Notes: generated by a model not told the origin, from the letters alone. A DNA stretch of 64,000 bases from Liquidambar formosana (GCA_039720395.1 CM077831.1:12677803-12741802); one strand, 5' to 3'. Counted from the stretch's first letter, positions 10,823 to 23,186 are shown. Made by a program: numbers and translations.

Positions 10823-12640
10823 GCCCCTTACAACTGTAAGTCAGTGAACCAATGTTAACAAATCATTAAAAGGATTTGTTAGGCCCTCAGGATCACCAAC
10901 AGAACATGGCATTCTCTCTGATAAGCAAATTAGTGAAGGGTTTGATCCAAAAGCATACAAATTACTAGCCAAATTCTGGTTATGATTTTGCTAATCCTAT
11001 GCCATTGGGAGAACTAAATGTAGAGGTGACTGGAGAAAGAATCCATGGCTTGAATGAGACACAAAAGAAGTTGAAGCAAAAAGGTTATGCTGTCGATCCT
11101 CCCAAGGTTGGTCTTGGTTTTGTGCTTCTACAACCTATCCAAATCTCTTCTATGGGAAAAGGAAAGGAAGTAAGCACGCAACACATAACAGTTGAGGTGT
11201 TTGAGGAAACTAAGAGAAATGATAAAAAGTCTGCACTTCATATTCTCATATTCAATCGCATAAAAAATTTAGCTGCTTGAGTCTCCGTCTTTTGTAGGCT
11301 AAGTGTTTTCAAAAGTAGAAAAAGGGATTCAAGTTGTTACCAACATAAATCGGTCTTCGATCGAATTGGGACTCCGAATTCTTCGTCAAAAAGTAAGCAA
11401 TGTCTTAGGAAAGAAGAGAAAGATTTCATAGAAGTAAAGGATGACAAAGAAACCTATAGTTTAAGCCCATCTCGTATGAAACGTTGATCGACATTTGTGG
11501 TTAATGTAGGAGATACTCTCAAGGCTAGACGTTGCACTACGGTGTTTACTCGCCAGCAAGAAGATCATAACCAAGAGGATGATGAAGGGGAAGAAATTTA
11601 AGCTGTCTACCATATTACTATTGATGTAGACTCTAGTTTAGAATCCTCAGATGATGAACTTGAGCATGCCCCTCGAGCATTGGACAACGGTGGGCAATCT
11701 ACGGTAGATGAACTTAAGGAACTCAACTTAGGCATAAATGACAATCCCCGACCAATCTTTATGAGTGCACTTTTGTCCCCCAAAGAAGAGAAACAATATT
11801 TCGAACTCTTGTCAGAGTATCGAGATGTTTTTGCATGGTCGTACAAAGAAATGCTGGGTCTTAACCCAAAAGTAGCGGTCCACCATCTCACTGTCAAGAA
11901 TGGAGTTCGTCCAATTAAGCAGGCCCAACGCCGCTTCCAACCAGAACTTGTTCCACAAATAGAAACTAAGATCAATAAATTGATTGAAGCAAGATTCATT
12001 AGAGAGGTAAAGTACCTGACGTGGATTGCCAATATTGTCCCAGTCCAGAAGAAAAACGGACAAATTTGCATTTGTGTGGATTTTCGAGACTTAAACAACG
12101 CATACCCAAAGGATGACTTCCCTTTGCCCATCATTGAGCTCATGGTTGATGCAATAACGGGACATGAGGCACTGTCTTTTATGGATGGCTCATCTGGCTA
12201 CAACCAAATAAGAATGGCACCAAAAGATGAGGAACTTATTGCCTTTTGTACACCAAAAGGTATTTACTGTTACAAAGTAATGCCATTTGGGTTAAAGAAT
12301 GATGGCGTGACTTACCAACGTGCAATGCAAAGGATCTTTAATGATATGTTGCACAAAAATATTGAATGCTATGTGGATGACGTGGTAGTTAAATCTAAGA
12401 AAAGGGAGGATCATCTACAAGATCTACGCATAGTATCCAAATTGGTGATCAACCAGCTTTTGATGGAGTATGATGTTAAGAAAGATAACCTGATCCCTTA
12501 TTTCAAACATGCTACTCAGTTATTGCTAAAATTCGAGAATGTCACACTAGAGCATGTACCAAGAAAGGAGAACTAAATAGCTGATGCCCTTGCTAACCTT
12601 GCTGCAGTCCTGACATTGCCTAAGGATGAAGCTGTGGATA
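10823..12640 (+). pseudogene. Gypsy I linker, reverse transcriptase and RNase H tail, internally deleted
   Basis: From 10999 an open piece (VTGERIHGLNETQ) gives the pre-RT linker. After several stops a long frame (11680-12576) holds the RT. It reads FAWSYKEM, an EARFIREV finger (normally followed by YPTW), CVDFRDLNNAYPKDDFPLP, LSFMDGSSGYNQI, MPFGLKN, and the catalytic YVDD at 12370-12381. After HLQDLRIV (about 12435) the sequence jumps to SKLVINQLL and VPRKEN, which belong near the end of RNase H. The RT thumb, connection and most of RNase H, probably more than 1 kb, are therefore missing. The frame stops at TAA 12574-12576 just before IADALANLA. The product would be inactive. Confidence 0.85.
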
Positions 12641-12649
12641 TCCCGGATC

Positions 12650-13985
12650 TGTCAAAGGTGGATATTACCTGCACTACCTAAAACTCAACAAGAAGATACA
12701 AATGCAATTTTAGTATTCGCAATCGAAACTGAAGATTGGCGGTAACCAATAATTGATTACTTACAACATAGGAAGTTGCCAGAAGACCCATACCATAGAA
12801 TTGAGATATGATGTCGAGCACCACGTTTCATTTTCTACAAAGAAACACTCTACCGTCGGTCTTTTGATGGGGTATTCCTTCGATGTTTAGGAGAGGAGGA
12901 AGCAGCTCAAGCACTAGAAGAAGCTCACTCGGGCATTTGTGGCACTCACCAATCAGGTCCAAAACTTCATTTTCGGGTAAAAAGAATGGGGTATTATTGG
13001 CCAACTATGGTCCATGATTCCATAGAGTATGCCAAGAGATGTTAGGCTTGTCAATTTCATGCCAATCTCATACACCAAACACCGGAACCGTTGCATCCCA
13101 CGGTAGCTTTGTGGCCATTTGACGCATGGGATCTAGATGTAGTAGTTAGTCCTTTAAAAAAAAAGTCGTCTGCCGACCATGGATACATACTTGCAGCAAC
13201 TGACTAATTTTCGAAGTGGCAGAAGCAGTACCTCTCAGGGAAGTTAAGAAAGAAACAGTGGTGGATTTTATCAAATGTCACATTATCTATCGATACGGGG
13301 TACCTCGTTACATAGTGATTGACAATGGGAAACCCTTCTATAATCGCCTAATGAGTCAATTGGGCAAACAATTTGGCTTCAAGCAACATAAGTCTTCTAT
13401 GTACAATGCTCCAGCTAATGGTCTTGCCAAAGCTTTCAACAAAACTCTCTGCAATCTTCTAAAAAAAGTGGTAAGCAGGTCGAAGAAGGATTGGCATGAA
13501 AGACTTGGAGAAGCTCTTTGGGTATATCACATGACACATCGAATGCCCACTCAAGCCACTCCGTATTCTTTGGTCTATGGTGTTGAAGCAGTTCTCCCAC
13601 TGGAAAAGCAAATTCCCTCATTAAGGATCACTATTCAAGAAGGCCTTACCACTGAAGACAATGCTCGTCTACGATTAGAAGAGTTAGAAGCCTTAGATGA
13701 GAGGAGACTCGAAGCACAACAAAGGTTGGAATGTTACCAAGCTCGTTTTTCTAGAGCATTTAACAAAAAGGTTCGACTTCGTTCATTTCAGGTGGGAGAC
13801 TTGGTGCTTGCTGTCTGAAGACCAATAATCACTACCCATTGAACCGGAAACAAGTTTCTCTCGAAGTGGGATAGACCATACGTGGTTCAAGAGGTCTACA
13901 CTAGTGGTGCATACAAATTGGTTGATGGAGATGGGCTAAGGATTGGCCTTATCAATGGTAAGTTCTTGAAACGTTACTACCCTTG
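12650..13985 (+). pseudogene. Gypsy I integrase, broken
   Basis: Integrase joins element DNA to the host genome. The zinc-binding HHCC region is readable at about 12915-13050 (AHSGICGTH, then CxxC), but the CxxC has a stop (TAG 13043-13045). The core follows with WDLDVV for the first Asp and DNGKPF for the second. The expected catalytic Glu in ANGLAEA is Lys here (codon AAA 13429-13431). A stop (TAA about 13204) and a frame change near 13212 break the core. The open stretch 13216-13818 covers most of the core and the GDLVL motif. The C-terminal SKWD-PYVV and FLKRYYP end near 13985 after further stops. Loss of the DDE Glu makes inactivity certain. Confidence 0.87.
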
Positions 13986-14259
13986 AGAATTGCACTATGC
14001 TCTTTATCACACGAGCTTAAACTGCAAGTTACTCCTAAACTTGCATGAGTATAAACTACATAGAGCAAAAAAAAAAAAAACAAAAAAAAAAATGAACTAC
14101 GTTATGACTTTATCCCTTCTTTATGGAGGGTACGTAGGCAGCTTGAGGAGTCAGTCACAACATGAACAAAAACAAATTCTCCCCATCAATGAGGCTGCAT
14201 GTAGTCAACTAGATGATTGCCAAAGGCATATAGATTAGATAAATTGGAGGTCATATACA

Positions 14260-17200
14260 TATTCCAATTATAGATAGAGGATGGAATCAAAAAATGCTTT
14301 CATTTTTATTGATAAATGTTTTGGCTAGCAAAGAAAACTTAGCCTTATTACATAACTCAAAAGAAAAAAGCTCAAATGAAATACAAAAGAAATCTCATGT
14401 GCAAAACAATCCATCACATCCATGCAAAATCCTTGAGTTCACTACGTTGACTCTCTAATATGTCTTGCAGTGCCCTCAAGGTTATAGCGTCAACATCACT
14501 CAACACTAGAGTCTTGGCGATTACTTCTTCTTCTTCTCGTATGCGAGACACATCTCCCTGCCTATGAGAAAGCTGCACTTTGCTGTTTGAAATTGATGCA
14601 TGGAGTTGTCCTATCTATATGCCCAAGTCCTCTAGCTCTTTCTTCAATGCTTCTCTTATAGATTTTGTATTAACCAAGTCTACTCGTAGTGAGTTGTTAT
14701 GCTGTGTTTCTACACTCTCAAGAGTTATTGCATCAGCAAGACGAAGCCTAAATGTTAACCAACTTTTGGTTTAGTGCATCCGGAGATATCTTTTCAGAGT
14801 AGGCTAACTGAATAGAACTAAAGTGGGCGGCATCCTCCATGAACTTCTGAACTCGGTTTCTTAATGGAAACGCATCCACCCCGTTGTTTTCAATAGCTAT
14901 AAAGAGTTCATCAAACTTCACACTTAATGATGGAAGCATCTCGAGGGGAGCCTTTAGCACTTTATCTTTAATACTGTCTCCCAACATTAATGCCGCTCCG
15001 CGTTGTGCATTGGAAATGAGGATGTTAACATCAAACACAGAAGCTACAAAAAGAATGGTACGACATGGTGTTATTCTAAACTCTATATTCATTTGAGGAA
15101 GAGTTGTAGCGACATTTGGCGCCTTTAGAATTAGAGCCGTGGATGTTTTGGGATATCAGCGGTGATTGGTTTTGTCAACATTTTGCTCTCCTAACAATTA
15201 GCTCAAATGAAGTCGGCCCTGAAAACGAATCTTCACTACAATTTGGCTTCTTGACAACTGGGCACTGTCGTCCTCCACCTGCATCAAAGGGGTGTCAAGG
15301 TTATCATTCTCAACAAGATCATGGATAGTATATACAATTTCTGGGTCCATTACGAGACAACAAAGAGCTTTGAGATATTTTGGGTCATCATAATCAATAA
15401 TTGATGTGGGAGAATGAATACTCACCATGTCATTTTGGTTAACAGAATATGGAAGCATCGGGCTCTTCTCACAAATCCCTTCAGGAACCTCATTAGACAT
15501 CCTTGAGCCTTGGTTCCCATGATCAACCTCCCCTTTTGCTTCTTACGCCTCCAGAACTGCTCTGAGGCACTTTTGCGATTTTCTAAATCTTTAGAATTAA
15601 CCATATTTTTGCCTTTTTCAAGAGTACTCGGGGGCAGTTGGCAAGGTTGATAAGTTAGAGTTCGTTGGCTATCAGTGCCTCCACTAACATAAGTCTCATT
15701 TGGAATTATATTAGGACTTGTCTGAACAATCGATTTCGGGATAGGATCAGTCTTCCTCTTCAGGACTATAGTCAACTCACTTGGCCGTTTTAGAGTGGGC
15801 TTTTCTGTGCTAGGGCTTGTCTCGACTGGATGATCAGATGATCTCGTAAATATTTGAGCCCACTACTCAACATATTCCCTCGTACTTAAAATTGAATGCT
15901 CACTTGGTCAAGCTAGTGTTGCAAGTTGGGATTTTGTACAAAGTGTAATAGAATGATGCCAAAATTGGATCACCTATTCCAAAGAACCTGTACGGTAGTC
16001 GTCTTTAATCTCCCGAGGAATGTGTTGATGAAACCCGAATTGCCTCTCAAATCTATGAGGGTTATATGGCTAAACGAGGTGAAGACCACTGTGACGAGCA
16101 GCTAAGTAACATGAGTGTTGGCTTATGAAATACTCACTTTGGGAATTGGACAAATTCCCATCATCAACAAGAATCCCCTATTGATCCTTGGTTAATGCAA
16201 GCCGATACATCTCTAACTTGGTGGTGGAATGGAATAACTTTCGAGCCTCCTTGTCCTCAAAAGATTTCACTGCCCCTTCCCTCGAAATTCTAACCATTCG
16301 AGGCGCTAATGTAGACCGTAGCCAAGTGAAATGTGTATCAAAGTATTTTGCTAACCATCTGTACAAATAGTGAGCAGGGAATACAGGATTACACTTGCTA
16401 AGGTTTGAAGAGGAAGCAATTTTCCCAAGACCCTGATAGATGCTTGCCAGGACCAGGATCGCAAGGTCGTACCGAGTGCCGTGTGTCATTAAGCTCGCAA
16501 CTTTGAAGACTCTAGGGCGGATAAGGTTGGAAACCTTGCCGGGGAAAACGAACTCACATAGCCAACATGGAAGGAATGCCACCAAATATGTCTCCTCTTT
16601 AATATCACTCTCCACCTTTAGTGTGACAAAAGGAGCCTCTCTTTTTTTCGAGTGTTCCTGCGGAGGATCAATAAGTCCAGACGGGTTATGAGAAGATCTG
16701 GCTCTTGTAGTTCTTTTTGATGTTCTCCTACTTGGAGGCTTCTGATACCTGGAGGGACCCTTAAACCAAAAGTCTACCCATTTAGAAGAAGATACATTAT
16801 GGGGGCCATCGTGCTCAATAAAAAGTTGATGAAATGCCGAAAACAGGTGCTTGCAGCTTCGTGAGAGGAGAATAGCCTCTTGAGCACTAGGGACCACCTC
16901 ATTGTAAAAGGAGCCATACACAGGAAGACCGCCTATCAAGCGAAGATCCTACAGAGAAATTGAGAGTTCCCGAGCCAAGGTATGAAGAGTGTTGGTCTCC
17001 GGACACCAAAATTCACAGAAAGCTTGGATGACATTCACACTCCGATCATAGGTGAACAAAGAAGCAAAGACTGCATCATAGATTTTAGCGTTAACAAGAG
17101 TGTGGCGATTGCGACTAAGCACATCTTCTAACCATTCCCAGTAATTGGGAATGAAAGAAAATTCCCCAACATATTTAAGTGAAGATCCCTTTGAAGTGGA

Positions 17201-17551
17201 CATCCAACTCGCTACACCAGCAATTATTCGATGGCTTAGAAGGTCAAACGAGGTCGAACGAGCATCCTTGGAGTCAAGCGTAGGCTGTAGTGTAAGCACT
17301 TGTGAAGAAGTTCCAAGTGGAGCAACATCGGAAGGGTAGAAGAGCTCTTAAGTTGACTTTGCCCAAAAGTGAGACAAGTGAGTTAGCCTGGGAGTAGAAA
17401 GTGATTGTGAGGAAGACAAACTATTGATGGAAGGGCGCACAACTAAGGTCGTTCCTTTGTCAAGGGTGTCTTTTTCATCATTCAAAAGCGTAACGCTGTA
17501 ATCTTTGGAATTCTTGCTAGAATCTTTAAAGGAGACCATGATACTGCACAA
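14260..17551 (-). pseudogene. Antisense plant-mobile-domain (PMD, MAIN-like) gene carried by gypsy I
   Basis: The minus strand carries one long protein frame from ATG 17551 downwards with in-frame stops at 17348-17350 (TAA) and 16949-16951 (TAG where Trp is expected), then open to 16178. The core reads FWCPETNTLHTLARELSISL-stop-DLRLIGGLPVYG, which is the signature of the aminotransferase-like plant mobile domain. Broken continuations occur at 15775-15422, 15500-15198 and 15092-14748; the last is rich in charged and hydrophobic heptads and may be a coiled coil. An AATAAA on the minus strand (14305-14310) could end its transcript, and a TATATAG-like box near 17795-17808 could start it. Extra antisense ORFs are known in Tat-type elements. 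The function of the PMD protein in the element is unknown. The number of introns is not resolved. Confidence 0.72.
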
Positions 17552-19928
17552 AGAAAGAAGCTAATTTCTCGATTCTTTTTTTTTTTTTTTAAAAAGAAAA
17601 AAAAAAGAAAGAAGAGAGCTTAATGCTAATCAAGCCCAATTGGAGTACGTGTAAATCCCACTAGATTGAAGAAGTATAGCAATTACACGTTACATGGCTT
17701 TTGGATCCTCCAACAATAATTGTCCAACTACATATTTTCTCCTATCATGAATAAGGTCCCTTCTCAAAAGCAAGACTCAAGCTACTTACACGCAGTACAC
17801 TATATAAGGCTGCTATCATTATGGCGTGAAACAAGGTAATGCGTCTTGAGGCTTAATGTTCATGGTTCTGCGGCGAGAAGTGTGCCAAGCGTTCAAGGCA
17901 AGGTCAAACTTCAGAACAAAATTCCTGACATATGAAACCAATATGCCTTTCCAAAAAAAAAAAAAAAAAAAATCTGCCAGAAGGGGGGTGGTTGCATCTC
18001 ATAGATATATAAAGACTTGTAATACTAAGTCCCACGTGGAGACATGGTTCCCATTAGAATATGTGACTCAGAATTTCAAAAAGTATAAAGCAGGTTGAAT
18101 ATGCCCCTATTGAAAAAAAAAAAAAAAAAAAAAAAAAGGGCCAGAACCTACACACACATCAGTATGTAGGCATACTCATAAACCAATGTTGGCAGGTCCG
18201 TTCTCCAAGGCCAGAACCTACACACACATCAATATGTAGGCATACTCATATTGCTAAACCAATATTGGTAGGTCCGTTCTCTAAGGGGCACTTGTTAATG
18301 GTGAAACAATAATTAAAAGGTCACCCCTTTTACATATTTTGGGCCAAAAGTACATGGTAATAGTGTATGGGGTCTATTAGCCTTTATGTGGTGGTTGGCA
18401 TTTATCATTCCAAGCAATAAAAAAAAAAAAAAAATTGCCAAACATCCAACTGATCTGTTGAGAATACCTATTCAATATCACGTAAAATCATGATAAATGT
18501 TGGGAAATATTGCTACCTACTCAATATCACGTGGGCATGAGAGTACCTATTCAACATGGTCAAACATTGCTACATGAAGTGATTATTTTAATGGGAAATA
18601 TTCCCCACCCATTCTAACAAACAATAAGGTCATGAATAGACATTACGATAAATTTTAGTGTGAGTACATTAGACCTGGGTATCCTTTGCAAGTTATGTGC
18701 GCGTGTATATAAAGGTGCACATATACATATGGTACAGTCATGTATGTATGGGGGCAACAAATTAGATGTAAGCACTCATGTCAATATACATGCTGTGTAT
18801 ATATATAGACATACGCCAATACACAAGAAGGGAAAAAAAAAAAAAAAAATGGACACACCTTGACAGGGTTAAAAAGATGCAAGACAATCCCCTTCTTGGA
18901 AACTGATGATGCCCAACTTAAGCTTGCACTCTGAAATCCCGCAGTAGCAAGAAGAATGGAGTACGTGTGTAAACAAGTGATTTTCTCCTCAAATCTGAAC
19001 ACTATGACTCTCGCAGCAAAAGAGAATAAAACGTTGACAGGCCTCAAGATTGTTTGTAAGATGGGTTCTTTATGGGAGAAAAGTCACGCTTATAAAGAAG
19101 ATGGAAATCCTCTTTGGTCCAAGTGAGAATCTCTCACCATGATCAGTGCACAAATCACAGTCAAGGATCCCATATATACCCATCAAGGATCCCACTTCCG
19201 TCTAGTATACCAGCATAAGGCAATAAATTTGCCTAGAAAGACGAGTATCAGTTGCCAAAAAGAAGAAGAAAAAAAAAGGGTAGCTGCCGAGTTTTCCTTG
19301 TGAATGTTTGGAAAATCCATGGATTGACAAACTTGGGAAATTGACAACTTGGTCCCATGAATTTTGTCTTTTCTCCAAAATAAGGAAAAAAAAAAAAAAA
19401 AAGGTGCAAATCCCACTGATTACAAGAAATCAGTCTACTGCCATGTTTGGAATGCCTTATGAGTTAGGAAAGTTTTACAGTGTTTCTTTTAGTAGCTACC
19501 AATTACATTCTAGTTTTGGTAAAAGGTAAAGTTGACCAAAAAAAAAAAAAAAAAAAAAAACGACTCCTTGTGATTTTCCTCACATACTCCTTGATTTTGG
19601 GGATTTCACCTCACCAATCAGTGGGTGGAATTCTAGAATCTGCTAGTGTGATTTGCTTTTCTCTTTGTGGTGTGTCCATCCAATGGTGCAAAAAAGATTT
19701 GGAGAAAGTGGGACCGTGTGTGAACTTGGGAATTAGGCACTTATGATTCAAGCTATGCATGGACATTTGAAAAGCAATCCAAATTAGATGGGTCCCAATG
19801 GGTTTTAAAAAAAGAAAAAAAGGGAAGACAAGAGAAGAGAGAATGGGATGGTGCTTGGTAGGTACGTGAAGTGGTAGGCCCAACTTAAAGATTTCACAAG
19901 AGTTATTCCCATTGTCTTCAAATTCACA

Positions 19929-19966
<38 letters not shown>

Positions 19967-20210
19967 AAGAAAAAGAAAAAGAAGGAGGTACAACGTGTTA
20001 GTGGTGATGGGTCTTTGAAAAGCAATTCTAAAGTGTTTTATTGCTTTTTACTTTACAAATTGTTAAACATGCAATTGAATACCTTGTGTGGTAAAAATCA
20101 CCACTTGGGTGGACATCGTCACATAGCAAAGTTTGAAACCAAGTCAATCCAAAGAACTTCAAGCCTCGCTTCTTAACGCAACAAGCGCGTGTACAAGCTA
20201 AGCCTTGAAG
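17552..20210 (+). other. Gypsy I 3' untranslated region, A-tract rich, no gene seen
   Basis: This 2.6-kb stretch between the antisense gene and the polypurine tract has many long A or T runs (for example 17956-17972, 18113-18137, 19539-19560, 19928-19964) and short tandem duplications. All open frames are short and low-complexity. Confidence 0.7.
18139..18286 (+). repeat. Two-copy tandem duplication, about 70-77 bp
   Basis: Units starting GGCCAGAACCTACACACAC at 18139 and 18209 are near-identical. The second has a 7-bp insertion (TTGCTAA). They lie in the gypsy I 3' region after an A tract. Confidence 0.9.
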
Positions 20211-20221
20211 TGGGGGCATTT
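20207..20221 (+). other. Polypurine tract of gypsy I
   Basis: GAAGTGGGGGCATT lies directly before a TGTAGACATT LTR start. This combination is typical of Tat-type gypsy elements. Confidence 0.75.
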
Positions 20222-21107
20222 TGTAGACATTAAAATCTTGTAAAGCTCAAATCACTGTTGGATGAGTCAAATAGTCAAAGTCTAAAATATTTGACTAGTC
20301 AAAGACAAATGGGACCCATTCAAACTATAAGTGGACACAACACACTTGATGAGAATAGGCCTGGTGGTCTAACCTATGCATTGGGCCAACTCACCAAATC
20401 AAATCCAAGCCATATGCCAATATGGCCCATTACATCTGCGTGGGCCCCACATGTGGCACAATTATGAGGTTCAAATCACCCTCATAAGAAAGGCCACTCA
20501 TGAAATATTACCTCCTATAATTTGGGGAAATTTGTCTCCCCAAATTTGGAAACCTTTCAATAAGGATTTCCATAAATTTAAATGAAGGAGAAAATCCCTC
20601 CTTAATTAATTATATTCCCTAAGACTTTGGGATGACAATCAATTCAAATTTAAAATTAAGGGGACAAATCTCCTTTTAAATCAATATTATTCCCTAAATC
20701 AAGGGAAGTCAAATTTGGGGTTTCCAAGAGAAGACCTCCACCCTTGCCTATAAATACAAGGCTCCAATCCATGAAGAAGCACACACAAATAGAGAGCTCC
20801 TACCGACACTCTGCCAAGAAGAAGTGACAAGAGCATCTTCACTACCAAGTTTGAGTTCGAGATTAAGCCACACGGCCCTCGAGTTTAAACAAATCAATTC
20901 AATCCACGTGTCTCTCTTAAGCGATTCAAGATCAAGCACTCATTGCCCTTGGATCGTAAAGCTCACGGAGATTTAATAAAAGGAATACTTTCTTTTGTAA
21001 AAGATATTCATAGAGAATTGTACCCATTCATTTCATTTAATATAAATTGTTATTTGTCTGCATTTCTCGTTTCTTTATTTCAGGATACGAAATTTGTGTG
21101 TACAACA
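20222..21107 (+). repeat. Gypsy I 3' LTR (right end approximate)
   Basis: Starts TGTAGACATT after the polypurine tract. A TATAAATA box at 20749-20756 would place transcription start near 20780. The right end is set at a CA after TGTGTACAA (21107). Without the 5' LTR in the window the exact end and the target duplication cannot be confirmed. Confidence 0.65.
20749..20756 (+). promoter_or_regulatory. TATA box in gypsy I 3' LTR
   Basis: TATAAATA in a C-rich context about 530 bp into the LTR is a good match to the plant core promoter. Confidence 0.6.
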
Positions 21108-21354
21108 TGGTATTTAGGCAATTGTAGAAGTTTGTGTGTACAGTGAAGCTTTATTGAAATTCTTTATTTATACATGTATTTTCCTTTTTTTAGTATTAAA
21201 ATAGTTATTATAAAAGGATAATATTAGTTTCATTTACAAAAAAAGAAAAACTAAGTTTAATTGGTTAACAGTTCCAAAAAACAAGTGAATTTCCCTAAAG
21301 ATTGATAGAATTTCTCTGATTGACAAAGAAATTCTTTGAGTTAGTTAGAGAATT

Positions 21355-21945
21355 TCTCTGTGAATTGCTAATTGAAAGATGAATTCTCTTACCAACTTAG
21401 CGAATTTATCTATCAATTTGCCAATTCATAGAGAAATTCTCTGTGCTTCATCATTATTATTATTATTATTTTTTTCCATATGCAATATAGATTTTGTTTA
21501 AATATTTTTGGTAAAACACAATTTACTATGCGCTTTGAAGTTGGAATATTAATTCCTTTGTATGAGTGGATTATCATTAGTATTTGTATAATTAAGCATA
21601 TTGCGAACAAGATCAAACGCTTTGGTTGATCCATTCTTTTCTTAATCTCTGTGAATTGGCCACTTGAAAGATTAATTCTCTGACCAACTTAGAGAATTTC
21701 TCTGTCACTTAGTTAATTCATAAAGAAATTCTCTGTGAGAAAACATAAAAACTTCGTCATTTTTCTTCTTCATATTCAATATAGATCTTGTTTGAGTATG
21801 TAAGTATTTTTTATAAAACACAATTTACTATGCGCTTTTAAGTTGGAATATTGATTCCAATGTATGAGTGGATAACCATTAGCATTAGAATAATAGCGAG
21901 CAAGATCAAACTCTTTGGTTGATCCATTCTTTTCTATCTTAATCT
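21355..21945. repeat. Tandem duplication of about 295 bp
   Basis: Two adjacent units (about 21355-21643 and 21644-21945) share long blocks such as CACAATTTACTATGCGCTTT and TTTGGTTGATCCATTCTTTT, with an estimated 80% identity by eye. Neither unit has a coding signal. The repeated GAATTTCTCTG motifs form local direct and inverted repeats. Confidence 0.85.
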
Positions 21946-22250
21946 TTCAAAAAAAAATAAAAAAATGAGAAAAGGATGAGTCACAAGACTCGTGCCAAAA
22001 ATACCACAAAGTAACTAGTGCCAGGGTTTGCGAATGCATACCTATTAAACACTAGATTGATTAGGTCTGAGGTTGGGTCACTATTTCAATCGTTGGGTCA
22101 TCAGTTGGACCGGTCATATAATTTAAAAATAATAAATAATTAAAATATTTATAAAAAAAAAATGTATACATTTTGACATTAAATAATATATGGGTGCTAC
22201 TACATGGGCCAACCGTGAGACGAAATAACGGTGCTATGTATTAGTGGATT

Positions 22251-22599
22251 CAAGGGCAGAGCCAAGATTTATCTCCAATGGGGGTACTGTGCTATGATTC
22301 TGTGAAGTGGGAATTGGGAACTAAAAGCCCTAAAAAGCTTCTTTTTAAAAAAAAAAAAAATACTTTTTAGTGATCATTTTTCAATTTAATACCAAAAAAA
22401 GGAATATTTTAACAACTTATTACAAGTTGATTATAAATATGCTTTAAAATGACTACCATTTTCATCTCTTTGGCATTATGTTGAGAAATAGTCATCAAAT
22501 GGTAATATCTCTCCCCCCCCCCCCCAAAAAAAAAAAAAAAAAACTTAGTTGAACCAGCGGGGGCACGTGCCCCCAAAGGCCCCCCTGGCTCCGCCCATG
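22251..22599. mobile_element. hAT-like MITE, 349 bp
   Basis: The left end CAAGGGCAGAGCCAAG and the inverted right end CATGGGCGGAGCCAGG form imperfect terminal repeats of about 16 bp. They are flanked by AGTGGATT (22243-22250) and GGTGGATT (22600-22607), an 8-bp duplication with one mismatch, as expected for hAT. Inside are a C13 run with an A18 run, and a perfect 16-bp palindrome, GGGGGCACGTGCCCCC (22559-22574). No transposase is present. Confidence 0.72.
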
Positions 22600-22754
22600 G
22601 GTGGATTTGAATTCCACAATCAACTAAAGGAAAAAGGCAAAGACTTTCCAAAGAGGAAAGGAAACCAATTTCCGTGCTCCATATGCACCGAACTGTATGA
22701 TGACTAACATAAGAAATGCACAAATCAAAACTGTGACAACACGCGATTTGTGGA

Positions 22755-23175
22755 ATCCGAACAAAATCTAGTTAAAGTGTTAACTATTTTTTTTAAAAAA
22801 ATCTATGTCAGGGACTTTTACCTAAAATATAGTTAAAATATCAAACAACAACTTGTTTTTTGAAAAATCAAGCTCTAAAATCTAGTTAAAATTTTTACTA
22901 GATTATTTTTAAATCCTCTCCAAAAACACATTTTTTCATGAGAAGAAAGCGAAAAAGAAAATGCAGGTTCTAAAATCTAGTTAAAGTGTTAACTATTTTT
23001 TGTTTTTTGTTTTTGTTTGTAAATCTATGTTGAGGACTTTTACCTAAAATATAGTTAAAATCTCAAACATAACAACTTCTTTTATAAATAATAAAAAAAT
23101 AAAATAAAAAATAAAAAAAGAAAAAAAAGAAAAGAAAAGAAGCTCTAAAATCTAGTTAAATGTTTAACTAGATTT
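22755..23175. repeat. Tandem repeat of about 205 bp with CTAAAATCTAGTTAAA motifs
   Basis: Two fuller units and a partial third share CTAGTTAAAGTGTTAACTA and GACTTTTACCTAAAATATAG (22764, 22976 and about 23144). A related piece lies on the far side of the TIR element at 30424-30450, so that element inserted within the array. Confidence 0.75.
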
Positions 23176-23185
23176 GTTATCTATA

Positions 23186-23186
<1 letters not shown>

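Larger units (their letters stand above)
1..21107 (+). mobile_element. Ty3/gypsy LTR retrotransposon I, Tat-like, decayed, 5' end outside window
   Basis: The plus strand reads, in order, the linker and protease of gag-pol (1-1313), more linker and reverse transcriptase (10823-12600), integrase (12650-13985), an antisense gene (14260-17551), a polypurine tract and a 3' LTR (20222-about 21107). The order protease, RT, integrase is that of Ty3/gypsy. The integrase ending, the long 3' region and the antisense ORF point to the Tat group. The body is split by copia copy A at 1319-10817. Many stops and frameshifts make it inactive. The 5' LTR and most of gag lie left of the window, so no target duplication can be checked, and the LTR right end is approximate. 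Confidence 0.85.

Noticed and set aside
11607..12143. Minus-strand ORF over gypsy I RT
   Set aside because: Shadow of the RT reading frame; no recognisable domain.
22409..22723. Minus-strand ORF with Phe and Gly runs
   Set aside because: The runs are translations of the C13/A18 tract in the hAT-like MITE.
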